64,000 nt of DNA from Sipunculus nudus (taxonomy: Eukaryota; Annelida; Sipuncula; Golfingiida; Sipunculidae). The DNA lies in the NCBI GenBank assembly GCA_026874595.1, contig CM049313.1:79494659-79558658 (forward strand), read 5' to 3'. Positions within the stretch are counted from its first letter, which is position 1; each line of letters begins with the position of its first letter. The notes under the pieces were generated by a model that was given only the letters and a program-made list of their open reading frames with translations, was not told the DNA's origin and did not search any database. This document shows, in pieces, positions 23,916 to 34,575 of this stretch. A program made the position numbers and the translations under genes.

Positions 23916-26882
23916 TTGTGTGGGTGGGAGTATGTGTGCTTGAGTGTTTGTGTGGGTGGGAGTATGTGTGCTTGTGTGTTTGTGTGGGTGGGAGTATGTG
24001 TGCTTGTGTGTTTGTGTGGGTGGGAGTATGTGTGCTTGTGTGTTTGTGTGGGTGGGAGTATGTGTGCTTGTGTGTCTGTGTGGGTGGGAGTATGTGTGCT
24101 TGTGTGTCTGTGTGGGTGGGAGTATGTGTGCTTATGTGTCTGTGTGGGTGGGAGTATGTGTGCTTGTGTGTCTGTGTGGGTGGGAGTATGTGTGCTTGTG
24201 TGTTTGTGTGGGTGGGAGTATGTGTGCTTGTATGTTTGTGTGGGTGGGAGTATGTGTGCTTGTGTGTTTGTGTGGGTGGGAGTATGTGTGCTTGTGTGTT
24301 TGTGTGGGTGGGAGTATGTGTGCTTGTGTGTTTGTGTGGGTGGCAGTATGTGTGCTTGTGTGTCTGTGTGGGTGGCAGTATGTGTGCTTGTGTGTCTGTG
24401 TGGGTGGCAGTATGTGTGCTTGTGTGTTTGTGTGGGTGGCAGTATGTGTGCTTGTGTGTTTGTGTGGGTGGCAGTATGTGTGCTTGTGTGTTTGTGTGGG
24501 TGAGAGTATGTGTGCTTGTGTGTTTGTGTGGGTGGCAGTATGTGTGCTTGTGTGTTTGTGTCGGTGGCAGTATGTGTGCTTGTGTGTTTGTGTGGGTGAG
24601 AGTATGTGTGCTTGTGTGTTAGTGTGGGTGGCAGTATGTGTGCTTGTGTGTTTGTGTGGGTGGCAGTATGTGTGCTTGTGTGTGTTTGTGGGTGGCAGTA
24701 TGTGTGCTTGTGTGTTTGTGTGGGTGGGAGTATGTGTGCTTGTGTGTTTGTGTGGGTGGGAGTATGTGTGCTTGCGTGTCTGTGTGGGTGGGAGTATGTG
24801 TGCTTGTGTGTTTGTGTGGGTGGGAGTATGTGTGCTAGTGTGTCTGTGTGGGTGGGAGTATGTGTGCACACAAACACACAAGCACACATACTCTAACCCA
24901 CACCGACAGACAAGCACACATACTCCCACCCACACAAACAGACAAGCACACATACTCCCACCCACACAGACAGACAAGCACACATACTCACACCCACACA
25001 GACAGACAAGCACACATACTCCCACCCACACAGACACACAAGCACACATACTCCCACCCACACAGACACACAAGCACACATACTCCCACCCACACACACA
25101 CACAAGCACACATACTGCCACCCACACAGACACACTAGCACTCATACTGCCACCCACCTATATGGGCTTGTATGGGAGTATGTGTGCTTGCGTGTTTGTG
25201 TGGGTGGGAGTATGTGTGCTTGTGTGTTTGTGTGGGTGGGAGTATGTGTGCTTGTGTGTCTGTGTGGGTGGGAGTATGTGTGCTTGTGTGTCTGTGTGGG
25301 TGGGAGTATATGTGTGCTTGTGTGTCTGTGTGGGTGGGAGTATGTGTGCTTGTGTGTCTGTATGGGTGGGAGTATGTGTGCTTGTGTGTCTGTGTGGGTG
25401 GGAGTATGTGTGCTTGTGTGTCTGTGTTGGTGGGAGTATGTGTGCTTGTGTGTTTGTGTGGGTGGGAGTATGTGTGCTTGTGTGTTTGTGTGGGTGGGAG
25501 TATGTGTGCTTGTGTGTTTGTGTGGGTGGCAGTATGTGTGCTTGTGTGTCTGTGTGGGTGGCAGTATGTGTGCTTGTGTGTCTGTGTGGGTGGCAGTATG
25601 TGTGCTTGTGTGTCTGTGTGGGTGGGAGTATGTGTGCTTGTGTGTCTGTGTGGGTGGGAATATGTGTGCTTGTCTGTCTGTGTGGGTGGGAGTATGTGTG
25701 CTTGTGTGTCTGTGTGGGTGGGAGTATGTGTGCTTGTGTGTTTGTGTGGGTGGGAGTATGTGTGCTTGTGTGTTTGTGTGGGTGGGAGTATGTGTGCTTG
25801 TGTGTTTGTGTGGGTGGGAGTATGTGTGCTTGTGTGTTTGTGTGGGTGGGAGTATGTGTGCTTGTGTGTTTGTGTGGGTGGGAGTATGTGTGCTTGTGTG
25901 TTTGTGTGGATGGGAGTATGTGTGCTTGTGTGTTTGTGTGGGTGGCAGTATGTGTGCTTTTGTGTCTGTGTGGGTGGCAGTATGTGTGCTTGTGTGTCTG
26001 TGTGGGTGGGAGTATGTGTGCTTGTGTGTCTGTGTGGGTGGGAGTATGTGTCCTTGTCTGTCTGTGTGGGTGGGAGTATGTGTGCTTGTCTGTCTGTGTG
26101 GGTGGGAGTATGTGTGCTTGTCTGTTTGTGTGGGTGGGAGTATGTGTGCTTGTCTGTCTGTGTGGGTGGGAGTATGTGTGCTTGTGTGTTTGTGTGGGTG
26201 GGAGTATGTGTGCTTGTGTGTTTGTGTGGGTGGCAGTATGTGTGCTTGTGTGTTTGTGTGAGTGGCAGTATGTGTGCTTGTGTGTTTGTGTGGGTGGCAG
26301 TATGTGTGCTTGTGTGTTTGTGTGGGTGGCAGTATGTGTGCTTGTGTGTTTGTGTGGGTGGCAGTATGTGTGCTTGTGTGTTTGTGTGGGTGAGAGTATG
26401 TGTGCTTGTGTGTTAGTGTGGGTGGCAATATGTGTGCTTGTGTGTTTGTGTGGGTGGCAGTATGTGTGCTTGTGTGTGTTTGTGGGTGGCAGTATGTGTG
26501 CTTGTGTGTTTGTGTGGGTGGGAGTATGTGTGCTTGTGTGTTTGTGTGGGTGGGAGTATGTGTGCTTGCGTGTCTGTGTGGGTGGGAGTATGTGTGCTTG
26601 CGTGTTTGTGTGGGTGGGAGTATGTGTGCTTGCGTGTTTGTGTGGGTGGGAGTATGTGTGCTTGTGTGTTTGTGTGGGTGGGAGTATGTGTGCTTGTGTA
26701 ATTGTGTGGGTTGGAGTATGTGTGCTTATGTGTTTGTGTGGGTGGGAGTATGTGTGCTTGTGTGTTTGTGTGGGTGGGAGTATGTGTGCTTGTGTGTTTG
26801 TGTGGGTAGGAGTATGTGTGCTTGTGTGTCTGTGTGGGTGGGAGTATGTGTGCACACAAACACACAAGCACACATACTCCCA
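23916..26882. repeat. GT-rich 32-bp minisatellite, about 92 copies, with inverted block
   Basis: The unit has tttgtgtgggtggga followed by gtatgtgtgcttg; the period is 32 bp. It runs forward from 23916 to about 24867, is reversed from 24868 to about 25145, runs forward again from about 25170 to 26850, and ends with a short reversed piece to 26882. All frames on both strands lack stops for long stretches, so a giant 1003-codon frame and its many companions are artefacts. Variant units (cagtatg, cttgtctgtctg, tgttagtg) allow internal duplications to be traced. Its alternating purine-pyrimidine composition favours left-handed or slipped structures. Confidence 0.96.
24868..25145 (-). repeat. Inverted segment of the GT-rich minisatellite
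   Basis: Here the 32-bp unit appears as its reverse complement (acacacaagcacacatactc). The order of variants read on the minus strand (a cagtatg unit, gtgtctg units, then cttgtctgtctg twice, then cttgtctgtttg) matches the order on the plus strand at about 25.97-26.19 kb. The left junction is a direct head-to-head palindrome centred on tgtgcaca; the right junction has a short non-repeat patch (cctatatgggcttgtatggg). Confidence 0.88.
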
Positions 26883-28074
26883 TCATGTAGTACCAGATCT
26901 TTGGTTCTTACCTCGTACTGTCCTCGACGCTTTTAAGAATATGTTTCCGGCTTAGACCTGTACCATTTGAATCAGACGTGTCTGTTTGAAAGCGGCACTT
27001 GGTGGCCAGTACAATCTTGTCACGGTTCTGTCTGTCAAAGGAAATAAAAATTTATATAAATCCATGTTTTATAGAAGTCCTCTGTGCGATTTTTTAGACG
27101 GAGCTTACACGTTTTTCCTTGGAAAAGCTTTGGTGTCTTACCGTATATTATGTTAATATATACAATTACCTGCATGTAGAAGCAACTAAAGTGAAGTGGG
27201 TGTTACGGATATGTGGCCGCATTAAATCATGCGGTAAAATGACTCGTGCACGGTTCTCATTACAGGAAAAAACGCCCGCTTCAATGAATACTTTCGGATT
27301 ATTCACATGCGTTCTTTCTTTTTTATTTATTGAATGAAACGTGTGTTCTTAATTGGCTTAGATGAAGTTCAGGGTTACTTATATTTTATTGTTTCTTCTT
27401 CGCTAGATATTATCGCTAAACAATAGACTATGTTTAAACATTTTGTACGTAGAAAGAAGCTACACTGGTGTAGCAACTGAATCTATACAAGACAGCAACA
27501 CAGAAAGTAAAAGCAAAACGAAAAAAAAACTCAATAAGTTTATTAATGCGGTCGATAATCTAATCTATAAATAAAGATCGATTATTAAACCAGTTAAAAC
27601 CACAAGTATCTTTTATATATACATATCCTCAATTAACTGTATCCGCCCAAACGAACTTTCGTGGATGATATGTTTCATGCGGGTTCAACCGCGTTTGTTC
27701 TTCCCTAACTTCCCCGACTCTCAGACCGATCTTTCCGAAACCCCGCATCATATTAGGATCACATAAATAGCAAAGATTTATTGCGCTACCAGAAATCTGT
27801 TCTTGCCCGGTGTCCTTCTGTGAGTCTGGTTTGGTTGAAAAATAGCCCATATACCTTAGGGGTGTTTTTATATGTTTGCCTAAAATTTTGCATGTTCTTA
27901 TATCTGGGGTATTTTTATCGTCCTCTGCTATCATTTCTGCATCTTTGGATACTTTTTAATTCTTTTTATGTATATATTTTGTAAGGTAACCGCCTCTATT
28001 TTTATAATGCTAACTTAACTAAGCATAATTCCATTCCGGATTCGGGCTAAGTGACAGGGCAGTATCACACGCTT
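26883..28074. other. AT-rich spacer, nothing firm
   Basis: No exon is supported. A minus-strand open frame ends near 27629 and covers about 100 codons, but it begins at a weak site, has no recognised domain and no convincing splice signals. Otherwise the sequence is AT-rich and unremarkable. Confidence 0.4.
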
Positions 28075-28370
28075 CCTCTCTTCCTATTTTTATATCCGGG
28101 CGTTAAGCCGGCCCAGTGACTACTGCACCTGCGGGCCCTGGGTGCATAATCGTCCCCATTGCTTGGTCATACCACCGAGGAAATCCCGAAAGGCGTACTC
28201 GATTTTTGTGAGAAACACGGCCGTTGGGCACAACCTTCCCATTAAGCCTGCAGAGCACTCACACCGGATGGCGACCGACCGTGAAAAATCTCACCGCCTC
28301 GGCTGAGATGCGAACTCACGATCTCCCAGCTTTGAGACCTGCGCTCTATCCTGAGCCATAGTAGTCGGTC
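28075..28370 (-). mobile_element. tRNA-derived SINE, minus strand
   Basis: Read on the minus strand, the element starts gaccgactac and has an A-box match (tggctcaggatag, complement of 28346-28358) and a B-box-like gagttcgcatctc (complement of 28305-28317), spaced as in a tRNA gene. The body continues with atttttcacggtcgg and ends near an ataaaaatagg tail. A second copy in plus orientation lies at 52.89-53.09 kb and shares gtgagttcg, the atttttcacggtcg block and a gggaagg...gtg block. Such SINEs are transcribed by Pol III and moved by LINE enzymes. No protein is encoded. Confidence 0.8.
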
Positions 28371-29305
28371 TTCTTTAGATACTTTGTCGTGTCTGATGTC
28401 ACAAATTTGGTGGGCTCTTGCGTCTGGAGACATTCAATGCCTCACTTAATTCATGCCCTGTGATTCGGCGGATACCCGTAGTCGCTTGTCGGCTGTCCTT
28501 ATCCGGGTATTATCAAAAAGTTATCTGTGCGGACCCTTTTTCGGGATGTTCAAGTTTGACACCTTCCTCTAGGTATATATCTGAGTTGTAACCTTTGGCC
28601 AGCCAACCCTGTTTTAAAAATACTAGTTGGCCACTGATTACTCCCAGTGAGATTGGCGTGCCTCCTACACAGACTTCCTTCAGAAAGCGTGGCTTTCCGA
28701 AAATCTCCCCATTTTTTTTAATAAAACCTGATACGGCTCAAAGCTGAACACTGAGCTTTTCACCGTCACATCCCTGTATAATGAGCTGTCAGGCCGACCA
28801 CTCGACCACTGTCACTTATACCTCTTGGCCTTTTCCTCTGATTTGTTACGCCCTTTAGGGACCAGTCTCATTTATATTTTGGTAATATTTTTAGCGAGTC
28901 AACATGATCTCATTCAACTAATTTTTTTTTCGGGATGCTTTAGGACTAGTACCTTATTCCCCGATTCAGGGCACTGGTTTACTCTGGTTGCCATAAATGG
29001 GTACAGATAATATAGATATGCCGTGTTTGTTTTAGAATTTGACTCCACGCAGCCTTAGAATGGTTTAAATGTATAAAATAGATACTTTCAAAATTAAATG
29101 TTGTTTTCGGTAGTTTGTAAAGCAGGTCAAGGCCACGGATCTTCTAGTAGCATTATATCTTAAATAAACTCTAAAAAAATACTTAAAAAGTTGTGTAATG
29201 TGAAGTCATTAAACTGTCTCATGTTGATTCTTACACGGTTATCTGAGATTATCTCCTTTTTCTGTTATTGCGATATTTATCATCATTGTTGTGAATTTAT
29301 CATAC
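28371..29305. other. Spacer or intron, nothing recognised
   Basis: AT-rich DNA downstream of the aldo/keto reductase exon on the minus strand. I looked for the next exon of that family (the segment with the catalytic lysine) and did not find it. Confidence 0.35.
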
Positions 29306-29452
29306 CTTTTCTTAAACCAGCTGCCGATTTTCTCCTCTGATTGTCCGTTTGAGTAAATGTTCGCTGTATCGATGAAATTCCCGCCAAGTTCCACAAATCG
29401 ATCCAAGATTTGATGGGCGGATCCCTCTGAACTTTGACCCCGGAAATCCCCA
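29306..29452 (-). CDS. Aldo/keto reductase, internal exon
   Basis: This exon encodes about 48 residues of an NAD(P)H-dependent aldo/keto reductase of the aryl-alcohol-dehydrogenase-like type. The diagnostic segment GGNFIDTANIYSNGQSEE is intact; in the family the Asp of FIDTA and the following Tyr are two of the four catalytic residues. A QILDRFVELGG helix precedes it. The minus-strand acceptor (ctcatcttttgaag) lies just before 29452, and the donor (aaaag/gtatga) just after 29306. The exon begins with the third base of a codon and ends after two bases of a codon. The catalytic Lys and His would be in later exons, which were not found in the window. It belongs with the start exon at 30.9 kb by family and strand. 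Confidence 0.85.
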
Positions 29453-30063
29453 CTTCAAAAGATGAGGGTGATAATTTATCAGATTTTCTACAACTTTTCT
29501 CATTGTTTAGTCATTATAAATTTATTTACTTCCAGATATAAGAAGAATGTTTGAGTTTTTATATCTTAAAATAAAAATAAAAATGGCATTATCAAAAGAA
29601 TATGATTAAGACTGTATCATTGGGAACTGGGCTGTTCTTTCAATATGCACTAATATAAAATAAAATAGATACATTCTTTGCTTAGATGCTTCCAAGTTTT
29701 TTATGCAAAGAGAAATTTACTTTTATGGTATTCTGTAAAGTATTTGTTTATTTTTTCACTATGCCATGACGGTAAAGTTTCACTTTGATTTGAACTCAAT
29801 CCACTTATTATAGACAGTCATCCTAACTAGTAATTCATTAAAAATATTAAAGTGGACCGTTCAATAATAATAAAAAAATTCTGATTACTTTTATAAAAGG
29901 CAGATTTAACAATCCGAATTGCTAACGTTAAAGAAGCAGAAAAATCTTGTAGCAGTGGGACTTCGAACATGATGAAATAATTATTTTCATTTCAAATTGA
30001 TGATAAAAGTTTATTTTTGTACCAGATTCGGTGTTTTGGGTTTGAAAGACAAACTCCACACGT
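29453..30063. other. Putative intron of the aldo/keto reductase gene
   Basis: AT-rich sequence between the two reductase exons. No further exon was seen here, though a small intermediate exon is possible given the phase problem between the flanking exons. Confidence 0.4.
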
Positions 30064-30419
30064 TCACAATGATCAGTCCTCTAGGGGGCGCTTCGGGTCT
30101 TGATGAACATGAATCATCTCTCGGTTAAAATCGCAAGAATGGTCCAGTTTGAATTAATACATTTTGTGCTTAATTGCTATCGAACTATAGTTTTGTCAGA
30201 CAGCGGTCATCCCACGCCCAATAGGACCATCAACTAGTATTGTGTACAATGTGTACAATGTAAGTACAATCTGTAATGTTCATACTATATGAAATAGGTG
30301 GACAAAAAATTATAATATTTCAGGGTTGGATGCCCATACCACCATTTCAACGATAAGCCATTTATTCACTGTACTTAAGACTCCAACGCCCCCTAGTGAC
30401 CGTTTGCTGATCACTGTCC
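30064..30419. mobile_element. MITE-like inverted-repeat element
   Basis: About 356 bp bounded by imperfect inverted repeats. Left arm: acaatgatcag then ctagggggcg (30066-30090). Right arm, reverse-complemented: acagtgatcag then ctagggggcg (30384-30419). The similarity extends inward to a gtctt-containing stretch, giving arms of about 55-60 bp. There is no coding capacity. It sits inside the putative intron of the reductase gene. Target-site duplications were not established. Confidence 0.5.
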
Positions 30420-30816
30420 AACAGTAATAGTATAGGAGAGCAAGTATTTTCAAACTGCGCGCACAATTCATACAATTTGAACCGTTTAATATTTCAGTCT
30501 TCAGAGTGGGTTCAAATGCATCAAGGTTCCAAGCTTCCTAGCGCACCACCCCCAGTACAAGTGGGCTGATTATTATGCCCTTGGAATAAAACTAGACAAG
30601 GTCTTTAATTTGAAACCCAAAAGTAATCTGTTGCAAAAAAAATGAAATGAATGGTTTCCGGGGCACCACACTATAAGGACTGCAGTGAAGCACTGCATCG
30701 TGGGAAAATTTGATCAATACTTAACGAATTTCTTTAAAAATGACAATGGAGAATGGTATCTGTTTAAAGCATATACAAATTATACACCACAGATGAAAGA
30801 TAAATATTAGACTTAC
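30420..30816. other. Putative intron segment
   Basis: Continues the intron between the reductase exons. No repeat or exon was recognised. Confidence 0.4.
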
Positions 30817-30927
30817 TATTGTTTCTCCAAAAGTCATGGTCCCCAGGCAAATATTAGAAACCTTCAAGCCGCAGTTCCGGCTCAGAAAACGGTACTCCAC
30901 TTTCGATTCCGTTTTGGAACCCGCCAT
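30817..30927 (-). CDS. Aldo/keto reductase, first coding exon
   Basis: The exon encodes 37 residues from the ATG at 30927. That start is chosen because its context (gtaacatggcg) is strong and the frame leads directly into the family's first conserved strand and turn, LKVSNICLGTMTFGE, which forms part of the cofactor barrel. A consensus donor (gtaagt) follows position 30817, leaving the exon in phase 0. No signal peptide is apparent, fitting a cytosolic enzyme. The partner exon is at 29306-29452. That exon needs two bases from its predecessor, so a direct canonical join would shift the frame: an unseen small exon, a non-standard splice or a broken copy are the options. Confidence 0.82.
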
Positions 30928-31122
30928 GTTACCTTGCTCCTTTAGTTAACACGGTGAAACAACTGGAAAGAGAAAAAAATAGTTCCGAGAGATAAGTTAA
31001 AAAACTCCTTTATTCTATGTTTCAAAACCAATGCTTACAGAATTACCGGTTTAAACTGAAACAAGGGTAATTCTTTGAAATAAATGGGAAATAAGATAAG
31101 ATATTAATTACATGAAGCAATA

Positions 31123-31176
<54 letters not shown>

Positions 31177-31427
31177 GATCAGAGAGAGGATAAAGACAAC
31201 CAGAAAAAAATATGGACAGCGCGTCATGAAAAAAAAGAGGGTATTAATCGTCACTGCAGAGTTAATTTTACTGAGTTAATACACGTGCAGGCAGACCGTT
31301 GGATTTAGATCTGGGTGCTTGTGATAAAGTATTCGAATGAAACTGATAATTTGTCATAGAATATACCAGAAACAAGCATCATATGTCTACTCAACCTTTG
31401 TATGTATATAAAGTTACGTCAATGACC
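30928..31427. other. Upstream region of the reductase gene
   Basis: This is the 5' flank on the minus strand. No clear TATA box or CpG cluster was seen. It contains the TG/AG microsatellite listed separately, and then AT-rich DNA up to the 58-bp array. Confidence 0.35.
31122..31174. repeat. (TG)n(AG)n compound microsatellite
   Basis: A short TG run is followed by about 20 AG dinucleotides. Confidence 0.97.
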
Positions 31428-32988
31428 CAACGGCATACTGTTGAAGCATCCATCAGGCGTATATCCAATGTATTAAGCCAGCTCTCCATGGCATACCGTT
31501 GAAGCATCCGTCAGGCGTATATCCAGTGTATTAAGCCAGCTCTCCATGGCATAATGATGAAACATCCGTCAGGTGTATATCCAGTGTATTAAGCCAGCTC
31601 TCCATGGCATACTATTGAAGCATCCGTCAGGCGTATATCCAGTGTATTATGCCAGTTCTCCATGGCATACTGTTGAAGCATTCGTCAGGCGTATGTCAAG
31701 GGTATTAAGCCAGCTCTACATGGAATACTGTTGAAACATCCGTCAGGCGTATATCAAATGTATTAAGCCAGCTTTCCATGCCATACTGTTGAAACATCCG
31801 TCCAGCGTATATCCAGTGTATTAAGCCAGCTCTCCATGGCATACTGTTAAAGCATCCGTCAGGCGTATATCAAATGTATTAAGCCAGCTCTCCATGGCAT
31901 ACTGTTGAAGCATCCGTCAGGCTTATATCCAATGTATTAAGCTTAATCTTCATGGCATACTGTTGAAACATCCGTCAGGCGTATAACCAGTGTATTAAGC
32001 CAGCTCTCAATGGCATACTGTTGAAGCTTCCGTAAGGCGTATATCCAATGTATTAAGCCAGCTATCTATGGCATACTGTTGAAGAATCCGTCAGGCGTAT
32101 ATCCAGTGTATTAAGCCAGCTCTCCATGTCATACTGTTAAAGCATCCGTCAGGCGTATATCCAGTGTATTAAGCCAGATCTCCATGGCATACTGTTGAAG
32201 CATCCGTCAGGCGTACATCTAATGTATTAAGCCAGCTCCCCATGGCATACTGTTAAAGCATCCGTCAGGCGTATATCCAATGTATTAAAACAGCTCTCCA
32301 TGGCATACTGTTGAAACATCCGTCAGGCGTATATCCAGTGTATTAAGCCACCTCTCCATGGCATACTGTTGAAACATCCGTCAGGCGTATATCCAATGTA
32401 TTAAGCCAGCTCTCCATAACATACTGTTCAAACATCCGTCAGGCGTATTTCAAGTGTATTAAGCTACCTCTCCATGGCATACTGTTGAAACATCCGTCAG
32501 GCGTATATCCAATGTATTAAGCCAGCTCTGCATGGCATGCTGTTGAAACATCCGTCTGGCGTTTATCCAGTGTATTAAGCCACCTCTCCATGGCATACTG
32601 TTGAAACATCCGTCAGGCGTATATCCAGTGAATTAAGCCACCTCTCCATGGCATACTGTTGAAACATCCGTCAGGCGTATATCCAGTGTATTAAGCCACC
32701 TCTCCATGGCATACTGTTAAAGCTTCCGTCAGGCGTAACTCCAATGTATTAAGCCAGCTCTCCATGGCATACTGTTGACGCATCTGTCAGATGTATATCC
32801 AGTGTATTAAGCCAGCTCTCCATGGCATACTGTTAAAGCATCCGTCAGGTGTATATCCAGTGTATTAAGCCAGCTCTCCATGGCATCCTGTTGAAGCATC
32901 CGTCAGGCGTACACTCAATGTATTAAGCCAGGTCCCCATGGCATACTGTTAAAGCATCCGTCAGGCGTATATCCAATGTATTAAGCGA
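31428..32988. repeat. 58-bp satellite array, about 27 copies
   Basis: The unit contains ggcatactgttgaagcatcc, gtcaggcgtatatcc and gtgtattaagccagctctcc. Copies diverge by point changes (aagcatcc or aaacatcc; cagctc or cacctc) and a few short gaps. The right end stops abruptly after tattaagc and is immediately followed by reverse-transcriptase-coding DNA. No protein is encoded. Confidence 0.95.
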
Positions 32989-33884
32989 TACCTGGGAGAA
33001 ACACCTGCAGATTCTTCCCGACCTCTTCGAAAGACTCAGCGAAGCACGTCTGGCCGTCAATTTAGTTAAATCTGAGTTTTGTCATGCACAAGTAACATTT
33101 TGGGTCATATTGTAGGACAGGGTCAAGTGAAACCTGTTGATGCTATTTCTGCATTTCCAAGACCAGAAAAAAAACAAAAAATGCATTTTCTTGGTATGGT
33201 TGGATACTACAGAAAGTTTTGTCCAAATTTTTCTGCTGTAGCTGAACCTTTAACTAATTTGTTTAAGAAGAACACAAGTTTGTGTGGAATATTCAGTTTG
33301 AATATGCATTTCAGAATTTGAAAGCAATTCTGCAAAGTTCACCAGTTTTAGCAGCTCCACACTTTTCTGTACCCTGTAAGTTAGCTGTAGATGATAGTGA
33401 CACTGCTGCTGGTGCTGTGTTGTTACAAGAAGACAGTGATGGCATAGATCATCCAATTTGTTATTTTTCCAGAAAGTTTAATGCAAACCAGACAAACTAC
33501 TCCACTATTGAAAAAAGAATGTTTGGCTTTTATTTTTGCATTGCAACATTTTAAAGTTTATGTTACTTCATCAGTCAAGCCTATCAATGTCGTCAATAAT
33601 CACAACCCCTTACGTTCATGAACAAGTTAAAGTGTAAAAGTCAAAGAATGTTGAGATGCAGTTCGTTTTTAGAGGGTTAGAAATCTTGAAATCAGACACA
33701 TTAAAGGGAAAGACAATGTACTTGCTGATTGCTTATCGAGATGTTTATGAAATGTTGTACCCGAGATGTTTACGTAATGTTGTAAATAAAATGGTTTTAA
33801 AATGTTGCAAAAAAATTAGTGATTGTGATCGCAAAAAGAAAGTTTTTTTAAAGAAAACTTTCTTTTTTCTTATAGGAGGGGGAG
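32989..33884 (+). pseudogene. Broken Ty3/gypsy pol fragment (RT C-terminus, RNase H)
   Basis: The translated pieces belong to the C-terminal part of a Ty3/gypsy-type reverse transcriptase and the following RNase H domain. Landmarks include the FLGMVGYYRKF motif near 33190 and the AVDDSDTAAGAVL stretch near 33385 (start of RNase H). Several single-base frameshifts split it: near 33105 (one T short before the GHIVG segment), near 33280, near 33510 and again past 33590, plus stops. Gag, protease, the catalytic YXDD box and integrase are absent: the left side is replaced by the 58-bp array. The right side runs into a purine-rich tract (taggagggggag, 33873-33884) and the LTR. This is a dead 3' remnant. 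Confidence 0.9.
33833..33867. other. Perfect 13-bp inverted repeat before the LTR
   Basis: The arms aaaaagaaagttt (33833-33845) and aaactttcttttt (33855-33867) are exact reverse complements separated by 9 bases. The hairpin lies just before the polypurine tract of the retroelement. It may act as a structure in the element RNA, but no function is shown. Confidence 0.85.
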
Positions 33885-34140
33885 TGTAACATGTATCTAA
33901 TTGTTATGCGCGGGATATAACATAACTTGGCATTCGCTAGGCATTCTGATTCGTGTTAAGCGCAAACCCTGTGTTCTGCTATGGGAACCGCCCTTGCTGA
34001 ACCCTGGCTTGTAGAGACACAGCGCTCGGTGTAGTCTAGAATTTTCGGGTCTGTTCATGCGCCATGGGCGCGTGTGTTTTGGTATGTTCTTTGGAATGTT
34101 CGTGAACAATGGACGTTTCTTGGCCTCGGGTTAAAAATGC

Positions 34141-34149
34141 TATAAATAG
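34141..34149 (+). promoter_or_regulatory. TATA box of the LTR promoter
   Basis: The sequence tataaatag lies within the LTR, about 260 bp from its start and about 430 bp before the polyadenylation signal, an order expected for a U3/R/U5 layout. In the diverged LTR at 62.8 kb the equivalent site reads tattaatc, so it is mutated there. Confidence 0.6.
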
Positions 34150-34569
34150 GGGCTGTAATTTGAGCTGGCAGAGGAAAAATTCGCGCGGACACGAAAGAGT
34201 GTGACTCTCTCGTCAGTGTTTTTTCTTTTTTTACCTATGCCGATAATTGCAGAACTTACAGAGATTCTACGGACATTAACAGACTTAATACGGATTTTTT
34301 TCAGTTTGTCTTTCGGATTGTTACCGGAACTTCACATTTGGATTACAACAGATCGTTTTCGAGATTAAATCGGACTAATCTCTAAGAAGATTTACATGAA
34401 CTGTTCATCTGGATTATTTGTGTTAAAGGACTCTTGTTGAGCTGAGACAGTTGTGGTATCCAGAAATCAAAGCCTAGGATCCGGACACTCTGGTGATGTA
34501 CATTTTTATTTTTGTTATACTGTGTAATTGTATTTATTTAGTCTATTGTCCTTTTAGGATTGTTCTAAG

Positions 34570-34575
34570 AATAAA
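34570..34575 (+). other. Polyadenylation signal in the LTR
   Basis: An aataaa hexamer downstream of the TATA-like box in the LTR; its role is inferred from position. Confidence 0.4.

Noticed and set aside
23944-26955. A 1003-codon plus-strand open frame
   Set aside because: It is produced by a stop-free 32-bp GT-rich minisatellite that is open in all frames on both strands; the protein is a Cys/Val low-complexity repeat and the array contains an inversion.
27629-27934. ~100-codon minus-strand frame as a reductase exon
   Set aside because: I checked whether it could be a later aldo/keto reductase exon; its sequence shows none of that family's motifs and it has no good acceptor.
33897-34109. 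Minus-strand ORF of 70 codons
   Set aside because: It is antisense to the LTR and not supported by any motif.
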